This document shows positions 6,913 to 16,610 of a stretch of DNA of 64,000 nucleotides, one piece after another. The translations under genes and the position numbers were made by a program. The notes below the pieces were generated by a model that worked only from the letters and a program-made list of their open reading frames with translations, was not told the DNA's origin and made no database searches. This DNA comes from Halogranum rubrum (GTDB taxonomy: Archaea > Halobacteriota > Halobacteria > Halobacteriales > Haloferacaceae). Each line of letters starts with the position of its first letter. Position 1 is the first letter of the stretch. The stretch is from assembly GCF_900114455.1 (NCBI RefSeq), contig NZ_FOTC01000001.1, positions 1,451,058 through 1,515,057 on the forward strand, in the 5' to 3' direction.

Positions 6913-8271
6913 ATGGACTACGCTGAGACGTCGAACGCGCAACTGCTCGCACAGCAGGCGAGTCGAGAGTCGAACGCGCGGACGTACCCGCGACATCTGC
7001 CGCTCGCCATCGAGCGAGCACAGGGCGTCGAAGTCGAAGACGTCGACGGCAACACGTACTACGACTGTCTGGCCGGGGCTGGAACGCTCGCACTCGGACA
7101 CAACCACCCCACCGTCACCGAGGAGATGGAGCGACTACTCGCGGCGGACCGCCCTATCCACACCCTCGACATCACGACACCCGAGAAGGAGGCGTTCGTC
7201 GACGCCCTGTTCGACAGCCTTCCCGACGCGTTCGCGGACAACGCGAAGGTTCAGTTCTGTAGCCCCGCCGGGACCGACGCCGTCGAGGCGGCACTCAAAC
7301 TCGTCAAGACGGCGACGGGCAACCGGAGCGTCCTCGGCTTTCAGGGCGGCTACCACGGCATGACGAACGGCGCGCTCAGTCTGATGGGTGACACGGCCGC
7401 CAAGGAGTCGATTCCCGGGCTGATGCCCGACGTCCATCACCTCCCCTACCCCTACGACTTTCGCCCGCCCTTCGGCATCGACGGCGACGAGGGCCACCGG
7501 GCTATCAGCCGATACATCGAAGGGTTGCTCGACGACCCCGACAGCGGCATCGTCGACCCCGCCGGGATGGTTGTCGAACTCGTCCAAGGTGAGGGCGGCG
7601 CAATCGCCGCCCCCGACGAGTGGACGCGCGAGATTCGACGCATCACCCGCGAACGCGACATCCCCCTGATTGTCGACGAGATTCAGACCGGCCTCGGTCG
7701 GACGGGCGAACTCTTCGCCTTCGAACACGCCGACATCGTCCCCGACGTCGTCACGCTCTCGAAGGCCGTCGGCGGCGGCCTCCCGCTCTCCGTCGTCGTC
7801 TACCGCGACGACCTCGACGTGTGGAAACCGGGTGCACACGCCGGTACCTTCAGAGGGAACCAACTCGCGATGGCCGCCGGACGCGCCACCATCGAGTACG
7901 TCGTCGAGAACGACCTGCACGAACACGCCGCCCAGATGGGCGAGCGACTGCGGAGCCACCTCGAACGCACCGCCGACCAGTTCGACGCCGTCGGCGACGT
8001 TCGTGGCCGCGGTCTGATGCTCGGTGTCGAGTTCGTCGACACCGAAGGCGAGCGCGAACCGACCGGGGCGCTCCCGGCCGACGGCGACAGGGCTACCGAG
8101 GTCCAGTCGGCCTGTTTCGACCGTGGCCTCGTCGTCGAGACGGGCGGCCGTCACGGCGCGACGGCACGGTTCCTCCCCCCGCTCGTCGTCACCCCCCAAC
8201 AGGTCGACGACGTCGCCGCTATCTTCCACGAAGCGGTGGAGACGACCGCCGCACGGGAGGTGGTGGCGTGA
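6913..8271 (+). CDS. dat: Diaminobutyrate--2-oxoglutarate aminotransferase (siderophore step 1)
   Basis: 452 residues from the ATG at 6913, which has GGAGGTG five bases upstream; the longer open frame from 6838 would start inside iron box 3 and is rejected. It is a class III PLP aminotransferase: GHNHP near residue 65, CSPAGTDAVEAALKL, the PLP-binding IVDEIQTGLGRTG, and the Schiff-base lysine in VTLSKAVGGGLPLSV. Together with the decarboxylase next to it this is the DABA aminotransferase/decarboxylase pair that makes 1,3-diaminopropane from aspartate semialdehyde for rhizobactin/schizokinen-type siderophores. It is the first gene of a six-gene operon under three iron boxes and overlaps the next gene by GTGA. 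Confidence 0.92.
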   Translation: MDYAETSNAQLLAQQASRESNARTYPRHLPLAIERAQGVEVEDVDGNTYYDCLAGAGTLALGHNHPTVTEEMERLLAADRPIHTLDITTPEKEAFVDALFDSLPDAFADNAKVQFCSPAGTDAVEAALKLVKTATGNRSVLGFQGGYHGMTNGALSLMGDTAAKESIPGLMPDVHHLPYPYDFRPPFGIDGDEGHRAISRYIEGLLDDPDSGIVDPAGMVVELVQGEGGAIAAPDEWTREIRRITRERDIPLIVDEIQTGLGRTGELFAFEHADIVPDVVTLSKAVGGGLPLSVVVYRDDLDVWKPGAHAGTFRGNQLAMAAGRATIEYVVENDLHEHAAQMGERLRSHLERTADQFDAVGDVRGRGLMLGVEFVDTEGEREPTGALPADGDRATEVQSACFDRGLVVETGGRHGATARFLPPLVVTPQQVDDVAAIFHEAVETTAAREVVA

Positions 8272-9785
8272 GCGACCAGCGTCAGATGGACACGAGTCCG
8301 CCCGGCGTCGGAACCTTCCTCGGGACGGGGGCCGGTTCCGCAACCTACCGGGAGGCGATGGACGCCGCCGTCGACGCCGTCCTCGACGCCAGCGCGAGCG
8401 GCCCCTATTCGGGTGAGACGTACGACGAACTCGAAGACGAATTCGACGTCGACACGCTGCCGGATACGGGAAGTGACCTCACACACGTCGTCGAGTGGGT
8501 CGGCGAACACGTCCTCGCCAACTCCGTCGTCACGTCCGACCCGACCTGTGTCGCCCATCTCCAGTGTCCGACCGCGATTCCCGGACTGGCGGCCGAGGCG
8601 ATGCTTACTGCACTCAATCAGTCGATGGACTCGTGGGACCAGAGCCCCGCCGCCACCGTCGTCGAGGAGTCGATGGTCGAGGAACTCTGTTCGCTGTTCG
8701 GTCTCCCCAACGCCGCCGACGGCGTATTCACCAGCGGTGGAACGGCCTCGAACCTGCTCGGCCTCCTGCTCGCGCGGGACCGCTACGTCACCGAGACGTT
8801 CGGTCAGCGCGTCCAAGACGAAGGACTACCGCCCGAAGCGTCGGACCTGCGGATTCTCTGCTCCGACGCCGGCCACTTTACGGCCCAGCAGTCGGCCGCC
8901 GTACTCGGGTTAGGAGAAGACGCCGTCGTCTCCGTCCCGACAGACGACGACTACCGGATGGACCCCGAGGCGCTCGACGCGGAACTCGCGCGTCTCGACG
9001 ACGAGGGCAAGCGACCGTTCGCGCTCGTCGCCACCGCAGGGACGACGGACTTCGGGAGCGTCGACCCGCTCTCGGCACTCGCAGACCGGGCGGCCGAACA
9101 CGACCTCTGGTTCCACGTCGACGCCGCGTACGGCGGGGCGCTCGCCGTCTCCGACCGTCATCGCGAGATGCTCGCTGGCGTCAGCCGTGCGGACTCGGTC
9201 AGTCTCGACTTCCACAAACTCCTCTATCAGCCCATCAGCTGCGGGGCGTTCCTCCTGCGTGACGGGAGTCACTACGACCTCATCGACCGGAACGCGTCGT
9301 ACCTCAACCCCGAGGCGGACGAGGAGGCGGGCGTATCGAATCTCGTCGGCAAGTCGCTCGCGACGACCCGCCGGTTCGACGCGCTCAAACCGTTCGTGAC
9401 GTTCCAGACGCTCGGGCGCGAGGGCGTCGCCGAACTCGTCGACTACACCCTCCAACTCGCCGACGACGTGGCCGAACTCGTCGAACGCGACCCGGCGCTA
9501 GAACTCGCCGCCGACCCGACGCTGAACGCCGTCGTGTTCAGATATCGACCCTCGCAGCAGCATTCCGACCGGGAGACGAGCGAGTGGGTCGACACCGTCA
9601 ACCGTCGCATCCGCGACCATCTCTTGGAGCGCGGGATGGGCGTCGTCGCTCGCACCGAAGTCGACGGTGACGCCTACCTGAAGTTCACCCTCCTGAACCC
9701 GCAGACTACCGTCGATGACGTCGCCGACCTACTGGTGAGCGTGAAGCAGTACGGGGCCGCCATCGAGTCGGAGGTGAACGAATGA
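8268..9785 (+). CDS. ddc: L-2,4-diaminobutyrate decarboxylase (siderophore step 2)
   Basis: 505 residues from a GTG that overlaps the previous stop (GTGA) and has GGGAGG seven bases upstream; an ATG six codons later is the alternative. It is a group II PLP decarboxylase: TSGGTASNLLGLLLARDR, the PLP-contacting FHVDAAYGGALAVS, and the cofactor lysine in SVSLDFHKLLYQPISCG. It converts diaminobutyrate to 1,3-diaminopropane, the diamine backbone of schizokinen-like siderophores. Position between the aminotransferase and the IucA/IucC synthetase supports the substrate assignment; glutamate or tyrosine decarboxylases of the same fold are the less likely alternative. Confidence 0.92.
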   Translation: MSDQRQMDTSPPGVGTFLGTGAGSATYREAMDAAVDAVLDASASGPYSGETYDELEDEFDVDTLPDTGSDLTHVVEWVGEHVLANSVVTSDPTCVAHLQCPTAIPGLAAEAMLTALNQSMDSWDQSPAATVVEESMVEELCSLFGLPNAADGVFTSGGTASNLLGLLLARDRYVTETFGQRVQDEGLPPEASDLRILCSDAGHFTAQQSAAVLGLGEDAVVSVPTDDDYRMDPEALDAELARLDDEGKRPFALVATAGTTDFGSVDPLSALADRAAEHDLWFHVDAAYGGALAVSDRHREMLAGVSRADSVSLDFHKLLYQPISCGAFLLRDGSHYDLIDRNASYLNPEADEEAGVSNLVGKSLATTRRFDALKPFVTFQTLGREGVAELVDYTLQLADDVAELVERDPALELAADPTLNAVVFRYRPSQQHSDRETSEWVDTVNRRIRDHLLERGMGVVARTEVDGDAYLKFTLLNPQTTVDDVADLLVSVKQYGAAIESEVNE

Positions 9786-11650
9786 CGTCCGTCGGTGCTG
9801 ACTGCGAGACACCGGCCGAGCACGGTGAGTCCGCGACGATTCACGGACTGCTGAACTGCTACCTCAGAGAGACGCGGGCGTTCTCGGTTCGACCGGCCTC
9901 GGAGACGCCAGTCGAGGAAGCGGACGAGGAGAGCGACGTCGCCGTCGTTCCGCTTCCCGAGTCGAATCTGACCCTCTACGCGCCGCTCCGGTACGAGTCG
10001 CCGACGGGTCGACATCTGTTCGAGTTGCCGGTTACGTACACGGTGGGCTCCGACAGGTCCGACGAGTCAGAGAAGTCCGACCCAATCGAACTCGACGCGC
10101 CGACGCTGGCGGCGCTACTCTGTCGAGAACTTGCGCTCGCCGCCGACGGACCGACCGAGGCCGCCGCGACGGACGAAGTCCTTTCACGAGTGCTGTCCAG
10201 CAAGGAGAACATCGAACGGTTCGTCGCCGCGCGGTCGGGAGAGACGGACCGACTCTACGGGTTCGACACCTCGTTCCGAGACGCCGAGCAGTCGCTCGTC
10301 TACGGCCACCTCATGCATCCGACGCCGAAGAGTCGCGAGGGAATCGCCGAACGCGACGCGCCGACCTACGCGCCGGAACTCCGCGGGTCGTTCGCGCTGC
10401 ATTACGTGCGGGCCGACCCGTCTATCGTCGCCAGCGATTCGGCACTCGACACGTCGGCCACCGAGTGGGTGAAAGCGGAACTCCGCGAGGACGACGAAGT
10501 AACCGACGAGTTCGTCGCAGACCACGTCGACAGCGACGACGTGCTCCTACCGCTCCACCCGTGGCAGGCCGACTACCTGCTCGACCGACCGAACGTCCGC
10601 GAGGCCATCGAGGACGGACTGCTCACCGACCTCGGGCAGGTCGGACGCGAGTACTACCCTACCACCTCCGTGCGGACGGTCTACCACCCCGAGTCGTCGT
10701 TCATGCACAAGGGCTCGTTGAAGGTGGCCATCACCAACTCCGAGCGGACGAACAAGCGACCCGAACTGGAACGCGGCGTCGCCATCTCCGAACTGCTCGC
10801 CACGGACCTCGGCGACGCGCTTCGAGAGCGGTTCCCCGCGTTCGACGTGATTCAGGACCCGGCGTATCTGACGCTGGACATCGGCGACACCCCCGAGTCT
10901 GGGTTCGAAGTCGTGCTCCGAGAGAACCCCTTCGAGGGCGAGGCGGCGACGAACGCGACACCGCTCGTCGGTCTCTGTCAGGACGGTATCGACGGGCCGT
11001 CGCGACTGGCGCGCATCGTCGAGACGCTGGCCGAGCGCGAAGGTCGGTCGACGGACGCCGTCGCTCGCGACTGGTTCGAGCAGTATCTCGCCGTCTCGGT
11101 CCGACCGATTCTCTGGCTCTACCTGCTCCACGGCGTCGGCGTCGAGGCCCACCAGCAGAACAGTGTCGTCGTCCTCGACGACGGCTACCCCGACGCCTTC
11201 CGCTACCGGGACAATCAGGGCTACTACTTCCGCGAGTCGGTGTACGACGACGTCGACGACTATCTTCCGGGCGTCGGCGAGCGCGCGGACACCGTCTGTC
11301 CGGACGCCGTCGCCGACGAGCGCATCCGCTACTACGTGGTGTTGAACAACGTCTTCGGTGTCGTCAACGCCCTCGGCGTCGCCGGACTCGTCGACGAACG
11401 CGACTTGCTCGAACTGCTTCGCGACGAGTTGGCGTCCCTACAGACGCTCGAACGCGGCGACACCTCGCTCGTCTCGACACTTCTCACGGCCGAGGAGGTG
11501 CGCTGTAAGGCGAACTTCCGGACGCGCGTCGAGGGACTGGACGAACTGGAGGGGTCGCTCGCGAACCAGTCGGTGTACACGGCGATTCCGAACCCGCTCG
11601 TCACCGAACTCGACGGAGAGAGACAGGAGACACAGGAGGTCAGCCGATGA
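9782..11650 (+). CDS. iucA: IucA/IucC-family siderophore synthetase, first copy
   Basis: 622 residues, ATGA overlap with the decarboxylase gene. NIS synthetases of this family activate citrate with ATP and couple it to a hydroxamate amine. Visible family features are HPTPKSREG (ATP-binding loop, about residue 178), LLPLHPWQADYLL (~257), the SVRTVYHPESSFMHKGSLKV stretch (residues ~300-320), the LHGVGVEAHQQNSVVVL box with its conserved histidine, and the C-terminal FerrIC/FhuF-like helical region (CKANFRTR). Two different synthetases flank the hydroxylase and acetyltransferase in this operon, as in schizokinen and aerobactin clusters. Which citrate carboxylate this copy acts on cannot be read from sequence. 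Confidence 0.93.
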   Translation: MTSVGADCETPAEHGESATIHGLLNCYLRETRAFSVRPASETPVEEADEESDVAVVPLPESNLTLYAPLRYESPTGRHLFELPVTYTVGSDRSDESEKSDPIELDAPTLAALLCRELALAADGPTEAAATDEVLSRVLSSKENIERFVAARSGETDRLYGFDTSFRDAEQSLVYGHLMHPTPKSREGIAERDAPTYAPELRGSFALHYVRADPSIVASDSALDTSATEWVKAELREDDEVTDEFVADHVDSDDVLLPLHPWQADYLLDRPNVREAIEDGLLTDLGQVGREYYPTTSVRTVYHPESSFMHKGSLKVAITNSERTNKRPELERGVAISELLATDLGDALRERFPAFDVIQDPAYLTLDIGDTPESGFEVVLRENPFEGEAATNATPLVGLCQDGIDGPSRLARIVETLAEREGRSTDAVARDWFEQYLAVSVRPILWLYLLHGVGVEAHQQNSVVVLDDGYPDAFRYRDNQGYYFRESVYDDVDDYLPGVGERADTVCPDAVADERIRYYVVLNNVFGVVNALGVAGLVDERDLLELLRDELASLQTLERGDTSLVSTLLTAEEVRCKANFRTRVEGLDELEGSLANQSVYTAIPNPLVTELDGERQETQEVSR

Positions 11651-12276
11651 CCGACGCACTCGCCATCACCAACGACTACGACTACGAACGCTACGAACAC
11701 GGTATCGACCGCCACGTCGGGTTCCGACCCGCCGAACTGGAGCGTGACCTCGGTCGCCTCCACGCGTGGCTGAACAGTGACCACGTCCTACCCTACTGGC
11801 AGTTGGACGACCCGCTCCCGGTGTTCCGAGCGGAACTGGAGACGAAACTCGAAGACGACCACCTGACGCCCTACGTGGGGACACTCGACCACGTCCCGAT
11901 GAGCTACTGGGAGCGCTACTGGGCCGCAGACGACGTGGTTGCGGACTACTACGACGCCGACCCGAGTGACCAGGGAATTCACCTGCTGTTCGGGCCGCCG
12001 GAGTATCTGAACAATGGCTACGCCGAACCGCTCCTGCGAGCGATGACAGCGTTTCAGTTCCGCCACCCCGAGACCCAGCGCGTCGTGACGGAACCCGACG
12101 TCCGAAACGACGTGGTCATCCACGTCTTCGAGCAGTGCGGCTTCGACCCAGTTCGCGAAATCGAGATGGACGAGAAGGACGCCCTGCTCATGGTGTGCGA
12201 GCGCGAGCGCTTCGAGCGTGAGGTGCTCGCGCCGGAGCGACCGGTCGGCGGGAAGCGAGCGGAGGTGGACGCATGA
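11647..12276 (+). CDS. iucB: GNAT acetyltransferase for the hydroxylamine (IucB/RhbD type)
   Basis: 209 residues, overlapping both neighbours by ATGA. It carries the siderophore-acetyltransferase signatures: HAWLNSDHVLPYWQL, then VGTLDHVPMSYWERYWA (substrate side) and the acetyl-CoA region GIHLLFGPPEYLNNGYAEPLL, ending in the conserved HVFEQCGFDPVREIEM. It acetylates N-hydroxy-diaminopropane to the hydroxamate that binds Fe(III). Length is normal for the single-domain form. The order hydroxamate acetyltransferase then monooxygenase fits schizokinen/rhizobactin clusters. Confidence 0.92.
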   Translation: MTDALAITNDYDYERYEHGIDRHVGFRPAELERDLGRLHAWLNSDHVLPYWQLDDPLPVFRAELETKLEDDHLTPYVGTLDHVPMSYWERYWAADDVVADYYDADPSDQGIHLLFGPPEYLNNGYAEPLLRAMTAFQFRHPETQRVVTEPDVRNDVVIHVFEQCGFDPVREIEMDEKDALLMVCERERFEREVLAPERPVGGKRAEVDA

Positions 12277-13706
12277 CGGACGACGGAGAGACAGACGAAC
12301 AGGTCTACGACCTCCTCGGCGTCGGTCTCGGGCCGTTCAACCTCGGTCTCGCAGCACTCGCCGACGACGAGGACGCCGACCTCGACGCGGTCTTCCTCGA
12401 ACAGAAACCCGAGTTCGCGTGGCACGAGGGGATGCTCGTCGAAGGCGCGACGCTCGAAGTCCCGTTCCTCGCCGACCTCGTGACGCTCGCGGACCCGACG
12501 AGCGAGCACAGCTACCTCAACTACGCCCGCCAGACCGACCGTATCTACGAGACGTACTTCTACGAGCGGTTCCAGATTCCGCGACGCGAGTACGACGACT
12601 ACTGCAAGTGGGTCGCAGAGCGCGTCCCGGCCTGTCAGTTCAGTCGGCGTGTCGAGAGCATCGTTCCCGCCCGACGCGAGGGAGACGCGAGCACGGAAGC
12701 GACGGAAAACGACGCCGCCTTCGTCGTCACCGCACGCGACCCGGAGACGGGCGAGACACACCGCTATCTGACTCGACATCTCGCCGTCGGCGTCGGCAGT
12801 CGGCCGTTCGTCCCCGAACCGTTCGACGACCTTCCGGATGCAGACGTGTTCCACACCGCGGGCTACCTGCACAACCGCGAGCACGCACTCGACGCCGACG
12901 GTATCACCGTCGTCGGGTCGGGCCAGAGCGCCGCCGAGGTGTTTCAGGACCTGCTCGAACGCCAACCGGACAACGATTACCGCCTCGACTGGCTGACGCG
13001 CTCGGAGGGGTTCTTCCCGATGGAGTACTCGAAACTCGGTCTCCAGCACTTCACGCCGGAGTACACGCAGTACTTCTACGACCTGCCGCAGGCCGTCTCC
13101 GACGAGGTGCTGCCCGAACAGGACCTGCTCTACAAGGGCATCGACCCGGACACGAGCGACGAGATATACGAGACGCTCTACGAGCACTCCATCGGCGAGT
13201 CCGACCCGGACGTCGGCCTGCTGGCGATGACCGAAGTCGAGGACATCGAACAGGTCGAAGACCGATACCGACTGCGCTGTCGGCAGTGGCAGGAGGGAAC
13301 CTCGTTCACCCACGAGAGCGACGTCGTCGTCCTCGGGACGGGCTATCACCGGCCGACGCCCGACTTCCTCGACGGACTGGAGTCGCACATCCAACGCGAC
13401 GAGCGAGGGCGGTTCCGCGTCGAGGAGACGTACGGCCTCGAGACGACGGGCCTCGACGGGCGCGTGTTCGTCCAGAACGCCGAGATGCACACCCACGGCG
13501 TGGGCGCACCGGACCTCGGACTCGGGACCTACCGCAACGCCGTCATCCTCGACCAGTTGCTCGACGACTCACCGTATCCCGTCGACGAGGACACCGTGTA
13601 TCAGGACTTCAGCGCCGAGTCGTTCGCGTCCTCGTCGCCGGTGACGGACCTCGTCGATGGGGGAGACAGAATCGACCGGCAGACGCCACCGAGCACCGAC
13701 GACTGA
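12273..13706 (+). CDS. iucD: Lysine/ornithine/diaminopropane N-monooxygenase (IucD/RhbE type)
   Basis: 477 residues, ATGA overlap with the acetyltransferase gene. It is a class B flavin N-hydroxylating monooxygenase: FAD-binding GVGLGPFNLGLAALA at residues ~15-30, the NADPH-binding VVGSGQSAAEVFQDLL near residue 213, the GTGYHRPTPDFL motif and the C-terminal HTHGVGAPDLGLG. It hydroxylates the terminal amine of 1,3-diaminopropane (inferred from the operon). The acidic tail after residue ~445 looks like haloadaptation rather than a domain. A 41-bp gap separates it from the last operon gene. Confidence 0.93.
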   Translation: MTDDGETDEQVYDLLGVGLGPFNLGLAALADDEDADLDAVFLEQKPEFAWHEGMLVEGATLEVPFLADLVTLADPTSEHSYLNYARQTDRIYETYFYERFQIPRREYDDYCKWVAERVPACQFSRRVESIVPARREGDASTEATENDAAFVVTARDPETGETHRYLTRHLAVGVGSRPFVPEPFDDLPDADVFHTAGYLHNREHALDADGITVVGSGQSAAEVFQDLLERQPDNDYRLDWLTRSEGFFPMEYSKLGLQHFTPEYTQYFYDLPQAVSDEVLPEQDLLYKGIDPDTSDEIYETLYEHSIGESDPDVGLLAMTEVEDIEQVEDRYRLRCRQWQEGTSFTHESDVVVLGTGYHRPTPDFLDGLESHIQRDERGRFRVEETYGLETTGLDGRVFVQNAEMHTHGVGAPDLGLGTYRNAVILDQLLDDSPYPVDEDTVYQDFSAESFASSSPVTDLVDGGDRIDRQTPPSTDD

Positions 13707-13747
13707 GCAGTTGTAGAGAAACCGAGAGAGACCACACCGAACCACCA

Positions 13748-15619
13748 ATGACACAGCACATCGACACGACTGACGGCATCGACGGCATCGACGACGCAGA
13801 CACTCTGCTGGACGCACTGGACACGGACACCCTCGCCACCGTCGAACGCGAGTTACTCGCCAAGATGCTGGCGGAGTTCGCCTACGAGGACCTCCTCGAC
13901 CCCGAGAGCGTGGGGGAGACAGACCGCGGCACGCGGTACGAACTCACCTTCGACGACGCCGACTACCGGTTCGTCGCCGAGGAGCGCCTGATGGACAGCT
14001 ACCTCGTCCGCGAGGACAGCATCGAGCGGCGGGAGGAAAGTGGAGAGTGGACCGACGCTACTGACCCCGTGGCGTTCCTCCTCGACGCCCACGAAGCCAT
14101 CGGCACGCCGGAGATGACCGTCGGGCACCTCGTCCGCGAGTACCGCAACACCCTCTTGGCGGATGCGCACACCAAGACGCGCCAGCGAGAGGAGGAGAAC
14201 CGAGACGTCGCCGCGATGGACTACGCCGAACTCGAAGGTGAGATGACCGGCCACCCGTGGATTACGTACAACAAGGGCCGACTCGGCTGGGGGTACGACG
14301 ACTACCTGAACTACGCGCCCGAACGGAAAGAACCGGTTCGACTCTCGTGGCTCGCCGTGAGTAAGGAGCGCTCGACGTTCGTCACCGTCGAAGACCTCTC
14401 GCCCGACGAACTCCTCCGCGAAGAACTCGGCGACGTGTACGAGGCGTTCGCGTCCCGCGTCGAGTCGCGCGGCCGAGACCCGGAGGAGTACTACTTCATG
14501 CCCGTCCACGAGTGGCAGTGGGATAGCACCGTCGCGCAACTCTACAGCAAGGAGATTGCCGAGGAGCGCATCATCCCGCTCGGAGAGACGCCCGATTCCT
14601 ACCTCCCTGCGCAGTCCGTTCGGACGTTTCTCAACGTCGACGAACCCGAGAAGCGAAACGTGAAACTCCCGATGCGCATCCTCAACACGCTCGTCTGGCG
14701 CGGGTTGCCCGGCGAGCGAACCGAGGCCGCACCGCTCGTCACCGAGTACGTCAAGGAGATTCGCGACGACGACGAGTTCCTCCGCGACGAATGCGAACTC
14801 GTCCTGCCCGGCGAAGTCGCCGGAATCAACTACGACCACCCCGAGTTCGCGCAACTCGACGGCAACGCCTACCAGTACGACGAACTGCTCGGCACCGTCT
14901 GGCGCGAGAGCGTCGAGGGACTGGTCGACGACGACGAGCGACCGGTCACCCTCTCGGCGTTGATGCACGTCGACGACGGGACACCCGTTATCGGCGAACT
15001 GGTCGACCGCTCGCCGCTGGAGTTGGAAGCGTGGCTGGACGAACTGTTCGCGACGATGCTGCCGCCGCTGCTACACTACCTCTATCGCTACGGGACGGTC
15101 TTCTCGCCGCACGGAGAGAACACCATCCTGATTCTCGACGAGGACGACGTCCCGACACGTCTCGCCGTGAAGGACTTCGTCGACGACGTGAACGTCAGCG
15201 ACCAGCCGCTGCCGGAACTGGAGCAGTTGCCGGAGGAACTGACTGATGTGTTGCGAAGAGAACCACCGGAGGGACTGTGTCAGTTCATCTTCTGCGGCCT
15301 GTTCGTCTGCGTCTACCGGTACGTCTCGAACGTACTGACCGAACACCGCGACTACTCGGAGGAACAGTTCTGGACGCAGGTGCGAGAGGCCATCCTCGAC
15401 TACCAGTCTGAGTTCCCCGAACTCGAAGACCGCTTCGAGACGTTCGACCTGCTTCGACCGGAGTTCACGAAACTGTGTCTCAACCGGAATCGGATGGTGA
15501 ACGAGGGCTACGGCGACACCGAGGGGCGACCACACGCCGCCGAGCACGGAACCGTCGAGAACGCGCTGCACGCCGTCGCCGGGGAGTCCGAGGAACCGCC
15601 CGCCGCCGCGGACGACTGA
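13748..15619 (+). CDS. iucC: IucA/IucC-family siderophore synthetase, second copy
   Basis: 623 residues. The ATG at 13748 starts MTQHIDTTDGIDGIDDADTL; the open frame further upstream is a shadow of iucD. Family motifs: GHPWITYNKGRLGWGYDDYL (residues ~165-185), FMPVHEWQWDSTVAQLY, LPAQSVRTFLNV, KLPMRILNTLVWRGLPG, and the GTVFSPHGENTILIL box with the conserved His. It is the terminal ligase that should add the second N-acetyl-N-hydroxy-diaminopropane to the citrate half-product. The acidic Asp/Gly-rich leader of ~25 residues is unlike bacterial forms. No export or uptake gene follows in the operon, so transport must be encoded elsewhere. Confidence 0.93.
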   Translation: MTQHIDTTDGIDGIDDADTLLDALDTDTLATVERELLAKMLAEFAYEDLLDPESVGETDRGTRYELTFDDADYRFVAEERLMDSYLVREDSIERREESGEWTDATDPVAFLLDAHEAIGTPEMTVGHLVREYRNTLLADAHTKTRQREEENRDVAAMDYAELEGEMTGHPWITYNKGRLGWGYDDYLNYAPERKEPVRLSWLAVSKERSTFVTVEDLSPDELLREELGDVYEAFASRVESRGRDPEEYYFMPVHEWQWDSTVAQLYSKEIAEERIIPLGETPDSYLPAQSVRTFLNVDEPEKRNVKLPMRILNTLVWRGLPGERTEAAPLVTEYVKEIRDDDEFLRDECELVLPGEVAGINYDHPEFAQLDGNAYQYDELLGTVWRESVEGLVDDDERPVTLSALMHVDDGTPVIGELVDRSPLELEAWLDELFATMLPPLLHYLYRYGTVFSPHGENTILILDEDDVPTRLAVKDFVDDVNVSDQPLPELEQLPEELTDVLRREPPEGLCQFIFCGLFVCVYRYVSNVLTEHRDYSEEQFWTQVREAILDYQSEFPELEDRFETFDLLRPEFTKLCLNRNRMVNEGYGDTEGRPHAAEHGTVENALHAVAGESEEPPAAADD

Positions 15620-15671
15620 CCTCGTTGGCCCGAACCGGCACGCATTAACCGCTTCCCTCGTATCTCCGCCT

Positions 15672-15968
15672 GTGCAACCAGTCGAACGCTCGAATCCGGA
15701 AGGAGTCGACTACGGATGGGTGATGCAGATGACGTTCGTCACGACCATCCTCGTCGGCGCACCCGTCGTCGCCGCGCTCTCGACACAAGTCGTCCTCCCG
15801 ACGTGGGAGTCGCGCGTCGAGTTCGCCATCCGGGTCGGTGCCGTCGTCTGGATTATCACGGCCATCTCGCTGTTCGTCTACGCGAAGCGGACGAACGCGG
15901 GCGACGGCGGGAGCGACCCGGATAAAATCGAGACCGAGAACGGAACCGAGACGCGCGCAGACGACTGA
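15672..15968 (+). CDS. Small membrane protein of a haloarchaeal family (DUF5822-like)
   Basis: 98 residues from a GTG at 15672, which lies about 25-30 nt after a GCATTAACC element, so a leaderless transcript is likely. Two hydrophobic helices (around residues 19-40 and 51-70) are followed by a charged, disordered acidic tail. The NPEGVDYGWVMQMTFVTTIL start is typical of a small protein found widely in haloarchaea and, as I recall, filed under DUF5822; no function is known. It follows the siderophore operon after 52 bp but seems to have its own promoter. Confidence 0.72.
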   Translation: MQPVERSNPEGVDYGWVMQMTFVTTILVGAPVVAALSTQVVLPTWESRVEFAIRVGAVVWIITAISLFVYAKRTNAGDGGSDPDKIETENGTETRADD

Positions 15969-15991
15969 CGCTTCTCTCGCGTACTGCGTTT

Positions 15992-16552
15992 CTACTCCTC
16001 GACGTATCTGAACGCCGCCCCTGCACGCTCGGCAGTGACCTCGTCGCGTCGTGAGTCGCCGACGAAGATGGCTTCGGAGGGGTCGACCCCGAGGCCACGA
16101 AGCGTCGCAAGCAGCGGTTCGGGGTCGGGTTTACGCGTCGCCACGGAGTCACGGCCGACGACGGTGTCCACATCGTCGCTGAGGTCGTGAACGTCGAGTG
16201 CGGTCCGACAAGCCGCCTCGCAGTTGAGCGAACACACGCCGACGGGAATCTCGTCGGCGACGGTGGCGACGGTGTCAGCCAACGGTAGCCGCTGTGATTT
16301 CTCTGCGCCGACCGTCTCGTGTTCGGCGATGGCCGCTTCGACGTCGATGCGAAGGCCGTGTTCGTCGGCCAAATCGAGCATCCCCCAGAGGTCGTACTCG
16401 CTCGCGTCGACGCCCGCATCGGCGAACACGCCGATGACGTCGCTCGCGACGTCGTTCCAGTTCACCGCGAGGTGGACGAGCGTTCCGTCGAGGTCGTAGA
16501 CGACGGCGTCGAACTCGGTGAGGTCGGCGACGGTGGCAGAGACGGAGTTCAC
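15992..16552 (-). CDS. HAD-superfamily hydrolase (phosphoglycolate phosphatase-like)
   Basis: 186 residues from a GTG at 16552, just before the first folded segment (VVYDLDGTLVHL, catalytic DxD at about residues 19-21). The other HAD motifs are present: GVCSLNC with the Ser of motif II, the motif III lysine in TRKPDPEPLL, and VGDSRRDEVTAERAGA for metal binding. A small helical cap lies between motifs I and II, the C1 type of phosphoglycolate phosphatases and beta-phosphoglucomutases. Substrate is not evident. It converges with the small membrane gene (23-bp gap) and is followed upstream by the acyl-CoA dehydrogenase. Confidence 0.85.
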   Translation of the reverse strand: MNSVSATVADLTEFDAVVYDLDGTLVHLAVNWNDVASDVIGVFADAGVDASEYDLWGMLDLADEHGLRIDVEAAIAEHETVGAEKSQRLPLADTVATVADEIPVGVCSLNCEAACRTALDVHDLSDDVDTVVGRDSVATRKPDPEPLLATLRGLGVDPSEAIFVGDSRRDEVTAERAGAAFRYVEE

Positions 16553-16610
16553 GTGTCGACTCGGTGGGCGAGGAAAAAGACGACTTCGGTCGGTCCGGTA
16601 GTTGCCCGAG

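Noticed and set aside
12054-13496. 480-codon open frame antisense to the IucB/IucD genes
   Set aside because: Spans two real genes without regard to their boundary and shows no motif.
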